DNA of 64,000 nt from Flammula alnicola (GCA_015499995.1 JADNRV010000057.1:1-64000); one strand, 5' to 3'. Positions 33,614-50,487 are shown, counted from the first letter of the stretch. Translations and numbers: made by a program. The notes: a model not told the origin generated them from the sequence alone.

Positions 33614-35050
33614 ATGGCACACATTGAAGATCTAGCTGTTGAGCTTATGTTCCTCGTCTTCAAACACATTTACTCTTACAGACGCGACATTCAAGACTTG
33701 CGCCACCCAGCCACATTTCCATTCAATGTCGTATGGGTTTGCCAATCGTGGCGGCAAATGCTTATGGGTTCGCCAGAGTACTGGACGCATATCGCCTTTG
33801 ACGTGTCCAACGACCCAACGCCATTACTGGATGCATTTGCATGGTCCACGGATCTCAAAATTTCGGTTTTGGTATTCACCACCGCAAATGATTTGACCGA
33901 CGAAGGGAAGATGCAGGAGAATTGTCGAGTCGCGTCCATCGTCACACATCTCCAGCCACATATCGAACGATGCACCTCTATCGTATTCGATATCACATTC
34001 GCATCGTCACTTCCATCGTCCACCATATTCTCACACGAGAAGTGTCCGATCTCGAGGATTTGACGCTCGAGTATCAAGTCCACGATCTTGCCGACGTCGC
34101 CGACAATGCATGCAGGGGACCAGAGTTGCACACAGCCTCATGCCAGCCAGATTTCCGCAACTGGACAAGCTTTCCTTGAGCGGTCTCGCGTTCATGGACA
34201 TTCTCCATCTCGGGGATGATTGGCTCACAACGGTGAAAGCTACTCGTAGTCCCCACATTACCCTTTATATCTCCGATATTCAGTTCCAGACCACGATGAG
34301 GCGCAACCACGAGTCAGCCGACAGCAGCAGCATATTTGACTTTTTGCGTCTCATCTCGGCGCTAAGTCCCCCGTGTGGCATACACTTTAAGAATCTTTCC
34401 CTGTCGTATCGGCCCCATGGAAAAAGACTGAGAGACGCCGAACATTTGCACAAGATCTTCACATCTTTGCTTTCCTTCGACAATGTTTCACCGGATGCCC
34501 TCGTAGAATTCTTTCAACTCGCCGAATGGTTGTCAGGTTCCACCACTTTCTCGCGTTGTTCCATTCCTCGACTCTCTGGCAACCTTTCCCCCAGTTACGA
34601 TCTTACGTTTAAACATATACCCCCGTCCGACACCTCTGCACAGGATGACAGTCTCTGTAACATCCTCTCTATATGGTCTGGCGATCGTCGCGACGCCCTC
34701 TCAGTGACCTCTTGTGACGCTTTCAACGATGAATTCCTTCGCTGGCTTGGAGAAAAAGGAGAAGACGGAAAAATAAACGCCAAGGGGATAAGGGCTTTCT
34801 TCATCGAAGATTGCACAAACTTCACAGCAGGCATCCTGCTCGATTTAATCGATTTTCTGAGCACGACAGATATGCAAGAACAGGAAGGCCGAGAAAACAG
34901 CGGTCCATTGCAGTATGTATGGGTATCCGGTAGAAGCCCGTGCTAACTGACGATGATGTGGAGTGGGTTCGCGGATGTGAAACGCGTATCCTCTGGAGTG
35001 TGAAGACCGCTGACGGGCAGCCTGCAGTCATAAGACAATATAAGTATTAA
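33614..35050 (+). pseudogene. F-box protein, paralogue 3, with three one-base frameshifts
   Basis: Aligned with the intact paralogues at 324 and 6886, this copy is collinear from the F-box (DLAVELMFLVFKHIY) to the end (DDVEWVRGCETRILW), but the frame changes three times: near 34028 (run TT), near 34115 (run GGGG) and near 34937 (run CCC). Each change corresponds to one missing base in the run. Between the shifts the protein is well preserved: TSIVFDITFASSLPSS, LTLEYQVHDLADVADN, LSLSGLAFMDILHLGDDWL, SCDAFNDEFLRWLGEKG. It could be a young pseudogene or, more likely given the regional pattern, an intact F-box gene with sequencing errors. It lacks the residues corresponding to about 40-60 of paralogue 1. 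Confidence 0.8.
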
Positions 35051-35287
35051 GAGGTTTACTCCTCTACGTAACTACCGGGATTGAACGTGACAAAAGGGAC
35101 AGCAAAAGCTACAGAGAACTATTTAGCACTCTATGGATACCTTTTAGTTCGTAAAATGATTTACAGAATTCATAGCATTCGATTTCTTCTGCGATGAACG
35201 TACATATATTACAAGAAGCCTGAGGAGTCGTGAGGTCGTGCGGTTCGTGCGAAGACTAAAGGGTGGAGTGAAGGATGTAGAACATCG

Positions 35288-38771
<3,484 letters not shown>

Positions 38772-40032
38772 ATGAACCTTGTGCGGCGCATTTTTTCTCC
38801 TCTAAAATGCGCCGCCTCCACGGGTCCTATCAGATATCTGGGCCTAATCCACCCAATTCCTTGCCAGCTTCGTCAATCCGACACGGAACAGTTCAAGCGG
38901 AAACATTCTTTACCATCTCGCAGACACATGTCTTCCGACTCAGGAAATCAATCGGTCACGACAATTCTTTATACCGCCCAAATATCCAATGACTTATGTC
39001 CCAGTACTCGCCCCATAAACGGCAAACGCATCCTTTCGATCGAGCTGGAACCCAGGTCCTCCCAATTTCCAGGCAGTTTCGATTATCCCATGAGAGAGAC
39101 ACCAGCCCCTCCGTGGTGCAAAATATCATTAAAAAAATCGAACAGATCGTCGGTCAAGATAGGCAGCTCATTCCCTCTGAAAGAATAGATTCCGTGCGGA
39201 TTGGCCCAACAGATGAGAAAGAGCCCACGAAACAGATGTTCCAGGCGCTTGGTGGTCTTTCGCTGAACCATCTTACAATACACGCAGGCTGGAATGAAGA
39301 GGCCAATTTCGCCGAGCTCGATGTCCTTCAGCGCCAATGGACGAACCTTCAAACCCTGTGCGTCGAGGGTCTTTGCCAACATATCGACGACTCCAACGAA
39401 TTGCCCACTATATTCTCCCAAATCTCATCTCTCACGCTAAACTACTGCTGCAACTTCAATTTCATACCACCCGGCGGAACGACCAACCTCAACATTTCCG
39501 AATCCAAGAAAACGACGCGTTCCATATGTTTATGATGACTTTTGACGGAAATCCCGGCATCGCCGCTTCTTTGGAGGTCCTGGATGTGGAGAGCATGGAC
39601 GGAAACGACTTCGCACAAGCATCTGAGCTTGAGGATAGATTCAAGCGGTGCCCAAACCTACGAGAACTACGACTGGCAGTGGGACACCACTACGGCCTGG
39701 ACGCAAATCTCGCTTCGTGTATTCCCTCCTCAGTCGAGAAATTGGACCTAAAATTTTCGCGATCGCTTCCTTTTCTACAGAGTTTCGACGACTGGATCGA
39801 TCGCGCAAAGGATTCTTCATGGCTTCCGCACTTGGCATCATTCCATATGTCTATTGATGCAAAAAGCAAGGTCGCTGAATCACAGACGTATAACCCACCT
39901 TTGCCTGATGTGGCCCAGACTCCCATCCCCCAAATTTCCGTCGAGTCATTTGATGTCGCATTCAAAACGAAAAGGATGGCATTATATGACTTGCTCAAGT
40001 CGACGAGACCCAAGATACACCTGACATACTGA
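38772..40032 (+). pseudogene. Leucine-rich family, copy 6, with two one-base frameshifts
   Basis: The copy starts MNLVRRIFSPLKCAAST at 38772 with the presequence-like N-terminus, the SRRHMSSDSGNQ junction and the full leucine-rich body to KSTRPKIHLTY. Two frame changes break it: near 39087 (run CCC, in the variable loop after SFDYP) and near 39491 (run AA, before HFRIQENDAFHMF). Each is resolved by one extra base in the run, and the remainder is as well conserved as in the intact copies. It is called a pseudogene on the given sequence, but sequencing error is a strong alternative because all shifts in this stretch have the same form. It is separated from copy 5 by an F-box gene and a GMC gene. 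Confidence 0.8.
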
Positions 40033-40541
40033 AAGCGACGATGACTACACTAATTCTTGAGATTACTTCACTGCGCTTCCCTATGCACCACTCATTTCTT
40101 TCGATCCTTAATTTATCCTCCTCTCTCAGCTATACACGAATATTCTACTCATTATCCCCCAGTTAATCGCCTAAAGTCATCGAATTGGCTACTATACTGC
40201 ACTGCACTGTATTACCCCCTTCTCAGTCTAACTGCCTGTCTACTAAATCAACTTTCCCCTACTTATTTCTGGAGGATATCTTCTAATTGGTGCCGAATGT
40301 AGTATGTCTCGTGCACCGTCAACCTTGCTATGTCTTCTCAGGCAAACGGCAACCCCCGAGACCCCTACCTTCTCAGTCTTCTTGAATCTTCTACCACGGA
40401 CTGAGGTGAGTCACATGTCTACTGTTCAGCTTTTTAACATGTGTACAGACCTATTTTTCCTTTGCTTTGCTTCCTTAGCTTGGCCACCTTCCCAGACTAC
40501 ATAGGAGTTAATCGGATAAATCTAATCAAGAACCTGGTCTA
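40033..40541. other. Intergenic, no gene seen
   Basis: Pyrimidine-rich, no supported coding sequence. Confidence 0.4.
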
Positions 40542-41195
40542 ATGACATCCACTCAATTCGACGAGTGGATACCTGATGATATTCGGGACCTTATCTTCGA
40601 CGCGCTCGTGTCTTCCCACACCGACTCGTTGAGTCAGGAAGACCGCCTTGGATCGTGTCTCTTCATTTCGCGCATTCCGACATCTCGCGCTTACACAGCC
40701 ATGCAAGCATGTTTCAATCTCAAACAAAGTTCAGAATTGGAAAGTTCAGTGCGACGTATCGCCCTTTTGCGGGACATTGTCACACCGACGTTGGCATCAT
40801 CGCCCCTCGGCGGAGTTACTCGAGACGTCCGAGAGATATTTCTTCTTCTCCAACATGGAGCGCCTGGAGCCTTTTTACAAGATGAAAAGCATGCGTCGTG
40901 GACTGCATGGCGATGTTTTTGGTGTCAGCCGATTCTCCCTGCATCTGCCACCATCCTCTACATTGAAGCGGTCAACGTTGAGCCCCCAGTTACAAGCCGC
41001 CCTCCAATGAGTCCAATCCTTGATCTCCTCGCCCACTTTGGTTACTTTGGAGGCATTAGGCATCTCAGATTCGTTCCAGCGAAAGTGCTTATAAATACGC
41101 ACATAAAAAATCTTCGCCTCCAACAGATCGCGGGTGATGCGTCGAGTTCCGAACCAGAAGCCTATACCGTATTAATACACCAACCATTCGTATAG
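40542..41195 (+). pseudogene. F-box-like gene remnant
   Basis: An ATG at 40542 opens TSTQFDEWIPDDIRDLIFDAL, which resembles a divergent F-box start, followed by SQEDRLGSCLFIS. The expected continuation (AFRHLALTQPCKHVSIS) is in the next frame from about 40665. Further on, pieces such as ILDLLAHFGYFGGIRHLRF are in the first frame again. The mixture suggests a broken gene of the wider F-box group, not closely related to the three paralogues above. I could not place the joints well, and the whole-length frame of 217 residues could also be a short unrelated gene. Confidence 0.35.
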
Positions 41196-41631
41196 CTACA
41201 GCGGTGTTGGAGCAAGGCACCGCTTACAGAATCTGAAGCAACTTACGGCCCGTAGCAGGGCGTCGAAAGATACTAGGAAAACATGGAAAATCATCAATTT
41301 TGCCGTTAAGTAAAATCCTCGAGCACACCCACATTAAGTACCTACTTTACATGCTCTCTGGATGTTCTTGGAACGTTCCATAGCTAATGAATATTTTTTC
41401 TCGTTTTACTTACCGTCTCTCACCGTTCGGCGGTTCATGATCACGTGGTCGCATCTCGTTTTTGGTGCCTTCCTTGCGCGTTGTGCACCTCATTCTTGAA
41501 CTGCCACCATCGCAATTTGTGTCTTGTTTCCCTGCCAATTTCTTGAATAACGACCTTTCTTGAATTATGGATGCTCGCGGATCTCTAATAACGGTGATAC
41601 AACAGCACCGGCTAAGCCAAAATTATTCTCG
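41196..41631. other. Intergenic, no gene seen
   Basis: No coding sequence recognised; upstream region of the coiled-coil gene. Confidence 0.4.
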
Positions 41632-44600
41632 ATGGCCCACAGTCGAGCACTTCTTGAAAGCAGACGGTTGAACGCCTCGTACACAGAGCAACCAAGCGCT
41701 TTGGATAAGTCAACACGCATCGATCCTGCCCAATCTCAACTTCGATTGCCTTCACAGGCGGCACCGAGAGTTTCACTGACGGCCTTACTTTCTAATTCTG
41801 GTCCACCCAGGACCTCCACCCCAGTTATTTTTAAGCCTTCCGGACTACTTTACAATCAATACGGTCGCGAAGAGGGTACAGAAAACGGTCAGATCCTTTA
41901 TTTATGGCACGCGCACAATTCCGATGGTTCGGTCATATATTTAGGTGCCTCCTCGCCTGTATTCACGTCCTACGAATCTCCCGACCGCGCATATATTCAA
42001 CTAAATCGGCCGCCCTCTATTTCTCCGAATGCCCAACGTACTTTTCGGTTATCTTCCCTACAAGGGCCGTCCCAGACGTCCAGAAAACCAGCGAATGAAA
42101 ACGTTCATGCAAGGTCTTCGGCGCCAGCTTCCGAATTGAATGAGAATATGAAAATTTATGACCGTTTTGTGCGTAAAAAGAGTTCTCCTCCGTCTGCCAG
42201 TAACGCATATCGACTTCTATATCTCCCTAGATGCTATACTTGAGCTCGACAGATTCTCAAAATCAACAGCTCACAAGTCAAAACGAACACCTGGATGCGA
42301 TGAATGCGCAACTCTCTCGCGAACTCGAGGATTCCCGCTCGCGGCTGAATACGGTCACTACGCAGCTGGATTCCGCGAACTTGGAGCTCAGAGCCACACG
42401 CCCAGCTCTGACATCAGCTCGTGAGCAACTAGCGACGAAGAAAGCTGACCTAGCATCCGTCAAATCCCTTCTCTCGGAAACTAAAGCAGAGCTGTGTACC
42501 GTGCTCGCGGAACGTAAGTCCGTGAAAGAGGAGCATACTCAAGAAATGCTCGAGAACGAGAGGTTGCGAACGAATGTGGACACTGCAAAGAGGAGCATCG
42601 CCAAGCTGTTGATCGAGTACGTTTCTTATCTGCTCCTACGTGCCCACGATTTATGTATTATTTAGATATGCAACTATGGGAGAAAACTTTAGAGAGCTCA
42701 AGAAAGCGTATGACTCGTCGCAAGCCCTATACGACAAAGTTCTTAAGGAAGCTGAAGAGACTAAAAAATTTGCGACAAGTGGCCTTTCAGGTAATACCTC
42801 GTGACGTTACTCTGAATAACTTTTCTTACTGTATTGTCAGCTTTGAAGCCCCTTCTCGACGACAATAATACACTAACACGTGCGGCGGAAACTAAAGCTG
42901 TCCTCAAAGAATTGCAGAGTGACTTATCAGACTGTGATTTCCATGTGTTTCTACTCATCATCGTGTGATGTTTTGACCGTTTTTCAATAGCGCAACAGGT
43001 CACAGATCTCCTCCGGAATAAACTCCATCACCAAAGTTCTCAATTGGCCGATGCTCAGGGACGTATCAGGGAACTCGAGGAAGAAAAACGAGGCTCAATG
43101 CAAGAGCTCTTGCGTGCACGACAGGATGAAAAACGACAGTTTGACCTGCTTATGGTTGTTGGTACGTGTGATTCTCCGCATTATCGCCGAGCGTTTTGTC
43201 TGAAGCAGTATAAACAGAAGGGCAAATCGCAGAACTATCGGAACGTTTATCAGCCAGAGAGAGAGAAACGATAGACACTCTCGCGAATGGGGCGTCTAAC
43301 GAAGCTGAATTGAAGGCTGCGATCACCGAGTACGGTATCTCTATTGTCGTTCTTTCGAGGCCAGGCTAATTTAGTTCTGTAGAATCGATTTCTACAAGAA
43401 AAACTGCGAAGCGCAGACGTTGGAATTGGAAACTTTGCGTATCATGAAAGAGGAGTACGATTTGCTCATTTCTAGTTGATATTTCATTTTTAACTAGTCT
43501 CTCAGGAATGTTTCGCGCCTCTTGGCTCTCCAGGACGTAATCAATGCTCGAGATAAGGAGATAATATCTTTGAAGGCGGACGTCAAAGCTTTGAATGAAT
43601 CGAAGTCTGAGTTACGAGCTTTGTGAGCATCGTTAATTTAATTATGCCGCCCATCCGCTAACGAGAGTCGGCGGTAGGTTGGCTGAAAATAAGAGAAATC
43701 TTGCCGAAAAAGAGGTTGAGTTGAGAGCGAAGGACCCGTAAGCTCGCAAATATTTATCGTTATCGCTATTTCTCATGACTAATATCATTAGAAATGACGA
43801 CTTCCTGGTGAAAATTCGAAGTCTCGAGGCAGAATGTATTTCTCTGAAGTCGGCTTTGCAAGAGTAAGGCTTATTCTTCTTGCAATTCGAAGTTACTTAC
43901 GTACGTTGTAGATCGCAGGAACAATGCATAACGTACGAGAATTTATCAAAGCATCTGGAGCGCGAACAAGGGCAAAAGCTGCACGAGGCTGAAAAATCGA
44001 ATGTGGAGCTGTACGTCATTCGTTTTACGTTCCCTTCTACCGCCTCAATGTTGCATTTTCGTTACGCAGACTGTCCTGCAATAGAATGTTAAAGGAATCT
44101 TTGGCAAAAATTCAAGATGAATTCAAGGCAGCTTCGCTTCTGAATGGAAAATGCGTAATTCTCGAACGTGAACTGGAGAAAGCGAGAGCTGACAGTAAAC
44201 GGACTTGCGATGGGTAACTACGACCTGCTTTTGGCTCGTTCCCCATTTCATCTGCTTTTTCCAGTCTCCTTGCCGAAATAGCCGAAATGAAGGTTCACAT
44301 AATTTTGCATCTTTCTGGGGGCTGTTTGTATTGCTGATGGTATTTGTGTCTTCTAGGGTCGGCTGGAAGTTCAGAGTGTTAGCTTGTTCCAATCAAAGGA
44401 AGACTGTGCTCTCTTAAAGGTGGGAACATCTTGAGAGATTATTGATGACTAACCTCCGATAAATAGGAACGCGTGGGCGCGGCTCGAGAGCAACAAACTG
44501 TTCTGCAGGCTGCCGTGAGCAAGCAGCAACATGATGGGGCAATTCTCTCCAAAGCTCAGGAGAAGAGAGCTTCGGCTGCAGAGCACACTGCGGCGCTCGC

Positions 44601-45813
44601 TCAAACTCAAGTTGCCGACGCTACTCGTTCGCTCCATGAGATGGAATCCAGAGTGGCTAGTCTCACCCGAGAACTTGTGACTATGCAAGAGGCCGCTACC
44701 GTGGTTCAAAATTCGACAGCTCTCGAAACTGATGAACGAGTTCAAAGACTAGAAAAGATGGCCGCAGAATTAGAACGCAGGAACGACCAACTTTCCAAAC
44801 ATGCGAATGAGATATCGACGCGATACGAGCATGGAAAATTGGTAGGTATTTTTAACTCGATCTTGCACGTGTTGCTGAATCTCTTTCCTATGTCAGACCG
44901 ATATAGAGAAAGAATTCGTAAGGTACCTCATGGGCGAGGCGGAGAGCATCCACGAAGAAGGCGTCGTAAAGAAGGACAACGAGTTACGTAGGGTGCGTGT
45001 TAATCACTTTTCTCATTCGTCTGCGGTTCTAAAGATATCCTGACATGGTATCTCAGAGAGAGCATACGATACGAGCTCTGAATAGCAAGGTGGCCGAACT
45101 GCAAACAATTGTGGCACGGCTTCTCAAGGAGAAGGGCGGCCAACCTGGGGCAGTCAACAAGTCAATCATTGATTTCAAGGCATGGTTATCTTCCAGTCCC
45201 GACAGGACGGTACCGTTGTCATTTCGCGTTTTCTGTACGCTCCTCCTAATGCTCGGCCTCTCTACCAGCCCGAAGATGACATGGAAGTTCCTCCCGAATC
45301 CCCTCTCCGTGAAGCCCTGTTACCTGATAACTCGATGCTCAATATAGCTGATCCTACTTCGATTTCACATTCGGACTCCAAACTATCTGTTCCTGCCAAT
45401 CTCGCCAATCCAAAAGTAGCACAATTCCACAATTTGGACGCAGATTCTGATGACGATATCCCACTTTCCGAGCTGAGTCGACTTCCGAGTTCTGATCGCG
45501 AAGGTGAAGAAGGACAAAGGACCGGGACAAAACGTCTCCGTTCTCCATCGCCTCCGGCCGCTGACGAACCTAGCCATTCAAAGAGGCGTACCGCAAGTTT
45601 CATGATTGTATATTTGGATTCCGCTGTTGACTTTGCTTTTCGTTTACTACTAGAGAAATTCCACCGGTCCGAAAGCTGGAAACGCTACCATTAAAGTTCC
45701 ACCGCTCCAGACCAAGGTAGGTCTGCATTTCAGCTTTCGATAAATGCTTATATCATCCCGGAAAATAGACCGCCGAAGGTAACGCAAAGTCTAAGCAGAA
45801 GAAACGCAAGTAA
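41632..45813 (+). CDS. Long coiled-coil protein, many small exons
   Basis: Begins at the ATG at 41632 (MAHSRALLESRRLNAS). Clear early joints are 41632-42168, 42231-42616, 42666-42790 and an exon from about 42841, all keeping frame. At least ten further short exons follow, several of them splitting the same codon position, to 45813. The N-terminal 180 residues are Ser/Pro-rich. From exon 2 on, the product is a near-continuous coiled coil rich in Glu, Lys, Leu and Ala (TSQNEHLDAMNAQLSRELED; REQLATKKADLASVKSLL; LERRNDQLSKHANEIS). The end is acidic then basic (DADSDDDIPLSEL, KRLRSPSPP, KSKQKKRK), suggesting nuclear entry. Near 45198 (run CCC) the frame seems to lose one base. The last intron but one may use GT at 45609 or GC at 45594. 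No family is recognised; a structural or scaffold role is inferred only from the coiled coil. Confidence 0.7.
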
Positions 45814-46500
45814 CTTTACGCGTAGTTTTGCGATTTACGTTTTTCTCTCTCCTGTCTTTTTCTGACTGTAACGTTGGTGTTGATTGGCCTTTGTTCATAC
45901 GAGCCGTTACGAGCCATTATTTTGCATGTGCACATATCGTGAGCTTTATCATCGTATCTTGTAATGCCATTATGCTTTGAAGCACTGAGTGAATGTTGAG
46001 CTTTTTGAGAACAGAGTAAACGAAGCTCGAAATTTTAGGGACTCTGCTATCTCCTTAGAGATCAAGGGGTTCTAGGAGGTACTTTGACACAAAGCACAAC
46101 CGTTTTGGAAGGTCCAGACATTCCCAAGAAAGAAAGGTACCCAACACGTGACGACTGGCCAATAAGAAAGCATTAATTTCAGGTGGGAATCAACTCGCGT
46201 TGACATCAAATCCTTTTTTGAAAAAAACTATCTAGATTGTTGCGAGCAGCCGTCGGTTGGTCACCGGACTTTTCAATACATATTCGTGGAGACTTGGCTT
46301 GCTTCCGGTAAGTACTCCTGTTTTACTTTTTCATCTCGGCACAAAATTCTAAACTTGGATGTCGAAATAAAGGTGTGGGAAGAAACCGAGCAAGGCGATG
46401 GTCATGTTATGCACGGAGATAGTCAACTGACAACGCAGGCTATTTAGCATCCCTGCTTCACGCTTGATCGATTACTTCAACCACCTGGACATTGGCTGCC
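45814..46500. other. Intergenic, no gene seen
   Basis: No coding content recognised. Holds the promoter of the Zn2Cys6 regulator. Confidence 0.4.
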
Positions 46501-49500
46501 ATGCCGGTGGACACTACGAGAGTCATCACACCGCGTAGGACGCAGAAGAAGCTCACAGAGGAGGAACTAAAGGACATTGATCGCAAGCGACTACTAGGTA
46601 CGGTCCGCATGCAAAAGCTGGGGTATACGACTGACTCATACGAAATGACAGGAGAACTTTCATGTGCGGAATGCCGTCGTCTGAAGCTTCGATGTGACAA
46701 GAAGGTTCCCTGTGGTTCTTGTTATCGAAGAGGTTGCGAAAGTATCTGTCCTCTTGGTAATTATTCTAGCTATGTTTATGACGTAGCGCTCAACCTGCCC
46801 AAAATACGCACTTTCAGGGATCCTCGCGGCCGGACAAGGAACACGGTTCGTTGTCTCTTTCATTCTTTGACCATAGGTTGCAATTTCAGTGAAGGTTCAT
46901 TCTAGCAGATACCGAACAATTGCACGAGAAGATATACGAAATGAGTAACCGCATCCGACAGCTAGAGGATGCCCTTGCCATCCTCCAGTCAACGGGGTCA
47001 GACCAAAGGCATCCTCTTTTGACTGACGAACTGCTTAAAATCAAGTTTGGGTCCGAAGCAATTAACGCGCGCCAGGAGAACAGTGACGAAGACGGTTTAA
47101 CCAATAAATCCATCGATGCTCTGGGTACTTTGACGCTCGGAAGTTCAGGGGAAATCCAATATTTTGGACGTTCAGCAGGTTCAGAGGTGCGAAATGTTTA
47201 CCTGGTGTCGCCATTTCTTAATAAACATTCTAATATTGGTTTTTTTTTTGTTTTGCAGACGCTCATGATGGTACGTGTTCACGGAAAAATGGCATGCGAG
47301 TGATATCTTAGATTGCGTCATCCACTGGACAGAGAGCGGGCGAGGAAGCAGGGTCGTCAGACGATGACAAGCAAGACGGGACTCATGCACCTCTGGATAT
47401 GTTCCACGAAGTCGAAAAATTGGCCAACTTGTTCCCGTTCACTGCCAAAGGTCGTCCCAACACCAGTGGGTTAGAGCTTCTCGAAACGTTTCTGCCTTCC
47501 CGGGAGAGAGCCTCGCAATTGTGCGACTCGTTTACCAACCACGCCGCATATTTCTTCCGTCCCATTAAGTCTGACGAGCTACTCAACGTTCTCCTTCCCT
47601 CGATCTACGACAGGATTGCTACCCGCAAGGAAGACGGTCCGACTAATTCCGAACGTGAGCATGGGCCTCTTGACTCTGACATTCCCCATGCCCTTGCCAC
47701 CCTCTACTTTATCTTCGCGCTCGGTTGTTTACTCGATATCCAACTGCCGCCATTCAGCTCGGAGGCTGAGAAATACTACGATCTGGGACGGGCATCGCTG
47801 TCACTTCGGGCCGTTTACGACTCCCCAAACATGTACTCCGTGCAGGCCATGGGTCTGATGGCCACTTATCATAGCCTTGCTGGGAAGAAGTACACCAGAG
47901 ATAGCGCGGTATGTCGTAACAGTTTTAAATAATTGGAAGATCCCATGCTAACTCATGGAACAGTGGTGTGTGATGAGCTTCGCCGCCAAGCTTGCTCAGA
48001 GTGTGCGTGAACCTTACTATAATTTATGCAACCTTCGCTGAAATGACCAGTAGATTGGTTTACGTGAGCTGTTTATTTTACGCTTGTCCTTAACATAACT
48101 CAGAACACTGGCCCTCGTGTCCAGATCGAGACAGTGCACGCTGGAATATGGATCCTAGCACAGTGCAGAAAAGAAGGAATCTATTCTGGGAGGTTTTTTC
48201 CGCCGACATGTCTCATGCAAGTCACTCTAAATTCGGGCTTTGTCGGGTGCTAAAAATGACGTTATTTAGAGCCTGGCACTAGGGCGGCCATCGGCCATAC
48301 ATCTCTCGTATGTGGACTGCGAATTCCCCTTAGACGACGATGCTTCGCTTGGTGATACAGCTGAAAACCATACCGGTTGTGAGTCCAGGCCCTTACTCTG
48401 CAAATTGTTCTGCCATAACCAAAATGATGTACAGTCTGGCGCATGAAACACAGATTCGCAAAGGATATTTACAGCTCTGTTGCTGATGCTACTCTAATCG
48501 CTCGGGCGCCCAATTACAGTACGATATTGGACCTTGACAGGAAAGTCAGAGAGATTTCTTTCCCTGCATCTTTCAATCCGTATGTAACGAAGGAAGTCGG
48601 ACCGGAGATATTTCACTCGAGCTCGTTATGTCTCAGGGACTTTTATGCTAGCCAGCATAGGACAGTCAGTTGCGTGATTGTTTTCTTCTTTCTTCTCGTT
48701 AATGCTAACCCCCGACGTGTTTTGGAATAGCTATGATCTACCTTCACCGGAGTTTTTTCGCCCAGGCCATGCTTGATCACCCTACCAACCCTCTTCTAAG
48801 CCCCTTCGCCCCGTCCTTCCTGACAGCCTATAGAAGCGCGTCGGTGATTATCAAGGCATCTGCGCATCTTTTTGAGCGGTCCGCCGAAATGGGGATGAGA
48901 GTGTGGTTCTTGATGTACCACACATTCTCCGCCGCGGTACGTCCACATTTCCAAATAATCTTATCATGACGAGAGTATAACTCTTGTTATCAAGGTTATG
49001 TGGGCTCCGTAGTGACGCGATCTCCCAATTCCAACATTGCTTCCATTGCGATGAGAGACTTCAACCTTGCCTACAGTCTCTTCGAAAGATCGGCAGTTAA
49101 TTCTCAACGAGCAAAAGTCGCTTTGGTCCGTATTCGATCTCCCGCGAGAAATTCGATGCTGACCTGATACATAGGGAGTCCTCTCAAAGCTAAGAGATAA
49201 GGCCAGCCGCTTGTACGAGCAATTCTCGGGTAATAACCTGGGCGTAGAAACAACGCCTTCGCCAGGTTTGATCGATGACATTGAAGACGACCTTGCCATT
49301 TTCGGAGGCCAAATGAGGGTCTTGGATCGCAAAGGGAAACCTCCACACCAACGGTCTTCTTCTTCGTCAACTGGATCCGCCGCAAGCTCTCCACAAACAC
49401 CCTCGAGTGGCGGCGTCTCGCCAACGTCAGGCCCTGCCAAGTTAGGATTCGGCCTGGCATTACCGGACGTGCACCCTTCTTTGATCACCTACCTGAACCA

Positions 49501-50487
49501 AGATGTAGTCAGGAGAACCATGAGCATGAGCCCTGCGACGGCTGGCCTGACCGCCACTTCGATCTCGATATCAGAACCACACATACCTCCTTCACAAATC
49601 ACAGCTCAGAATGGTTTGGAGGAAATCTTCAAAGCCTAAGCCGTGCGTACGAGCATGCGTACGAAGCTAGCCAAATGCGCGCGCCGTGGAAGGAGGCTGC
49701 CTCTGATCAGACCGGTACCCGTTCAACCGCCTCTCTGACCGGTCCTTCCCTCGGTGAGCAGGATGGGAGGAGCACCAGTTCACAGAGAACACCTTTCGCG
49801 CATGCTCCTATTCAACCTCCTCAATATCTCTCTATCCCTGAGACTTCACGGGATTGGTCAACTTCCACTACGTCCCGCGAACAGAGGAAATCCGGATCTC
49901 GCCGTACGAATTCACGCCATATGCAAGACCTACGGCTGGTGGCCTGGCGGGACAGGAGCTTGGCGCTTCCGACCGTAGTAAGGGTGCTAACGGTGGTGGG
50001 ACAGCCAATCGGGCAGGACAAGCCAATCCCAATCTTCCTCGTCTTTCGACACTCCCGCAATCAACCTTTCCCAGGGTCGCCGCCCTGCCCAACATGGACA
50101 TATCGCAAAGTTTTGGCTTGCCGGATATTCTCCCTCCAAGAGCGGACCCGTCTCGAAAGTTTGACGCGGCTACCTCGGGTTACTTCGGCAACCCACCGGT
50201 TGATTTCACGAGCTATCCGTTCGGAGGGCGGTCAGATGCCTTTGGTCAGGGTCCTCACCCATGAGTCGGTCAGGGGATGGGAATGAATGTGAGTCCCGTG
50301 TCGGAGGCGCTCGGCGGGAGCGGGCGTCGATCTGAATACCACTTTCAACTGGTTGGAATCAGGGTTGAATGCCATGGACCCAACTGGCGCTGTCGAGATG
50401 GGATTGTCAAGTGAGAGCGGGATGGATGCTGGTTGGATTTCTTTCATGCGTGATTGTGGAATTATGGACACGGCGACGGACCCATGA
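46501..50487 (+). CDS. Zn2Cys6 fungal transcription factor, several frame breaks near the 3' end
   Basis: Start ATG 46501. A Zn2Cys6 binuclear cluster at about residues 55-82 reads CAECRRLKLRCDKKVPCGSC, then YRRGCESICPLG. Exons 46501-46756, 46818-46845 and 46895-47186 join it to the linker GILAAGQGTRFILADTEQLH and a short dimerising coil (MSNRIRQLEDALAIL). The Fungal_trans middle domain follows (PHALATLYFIFALGCLLDIQ; WCVMSFAAKLAQS; DSARWNMDPSTVQKRRNLFW; LALGRPSAIHLSYVDCEFP). One intron at 48217-48269 is GC-AG (CAT|GCAAGT). The frame then loses single bases near 48999, 49596 (run AAA) and 49850 (run GGG), with more trouble at 50264-50335. Conserved C-terminal sequence reappears in other frames and ends in DAGWISFMRDCGIMD at 50487. 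On the raw sequence the long frame stops at 49639. It would act in the nucleus; targets unknown. Confidence 0.85.
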
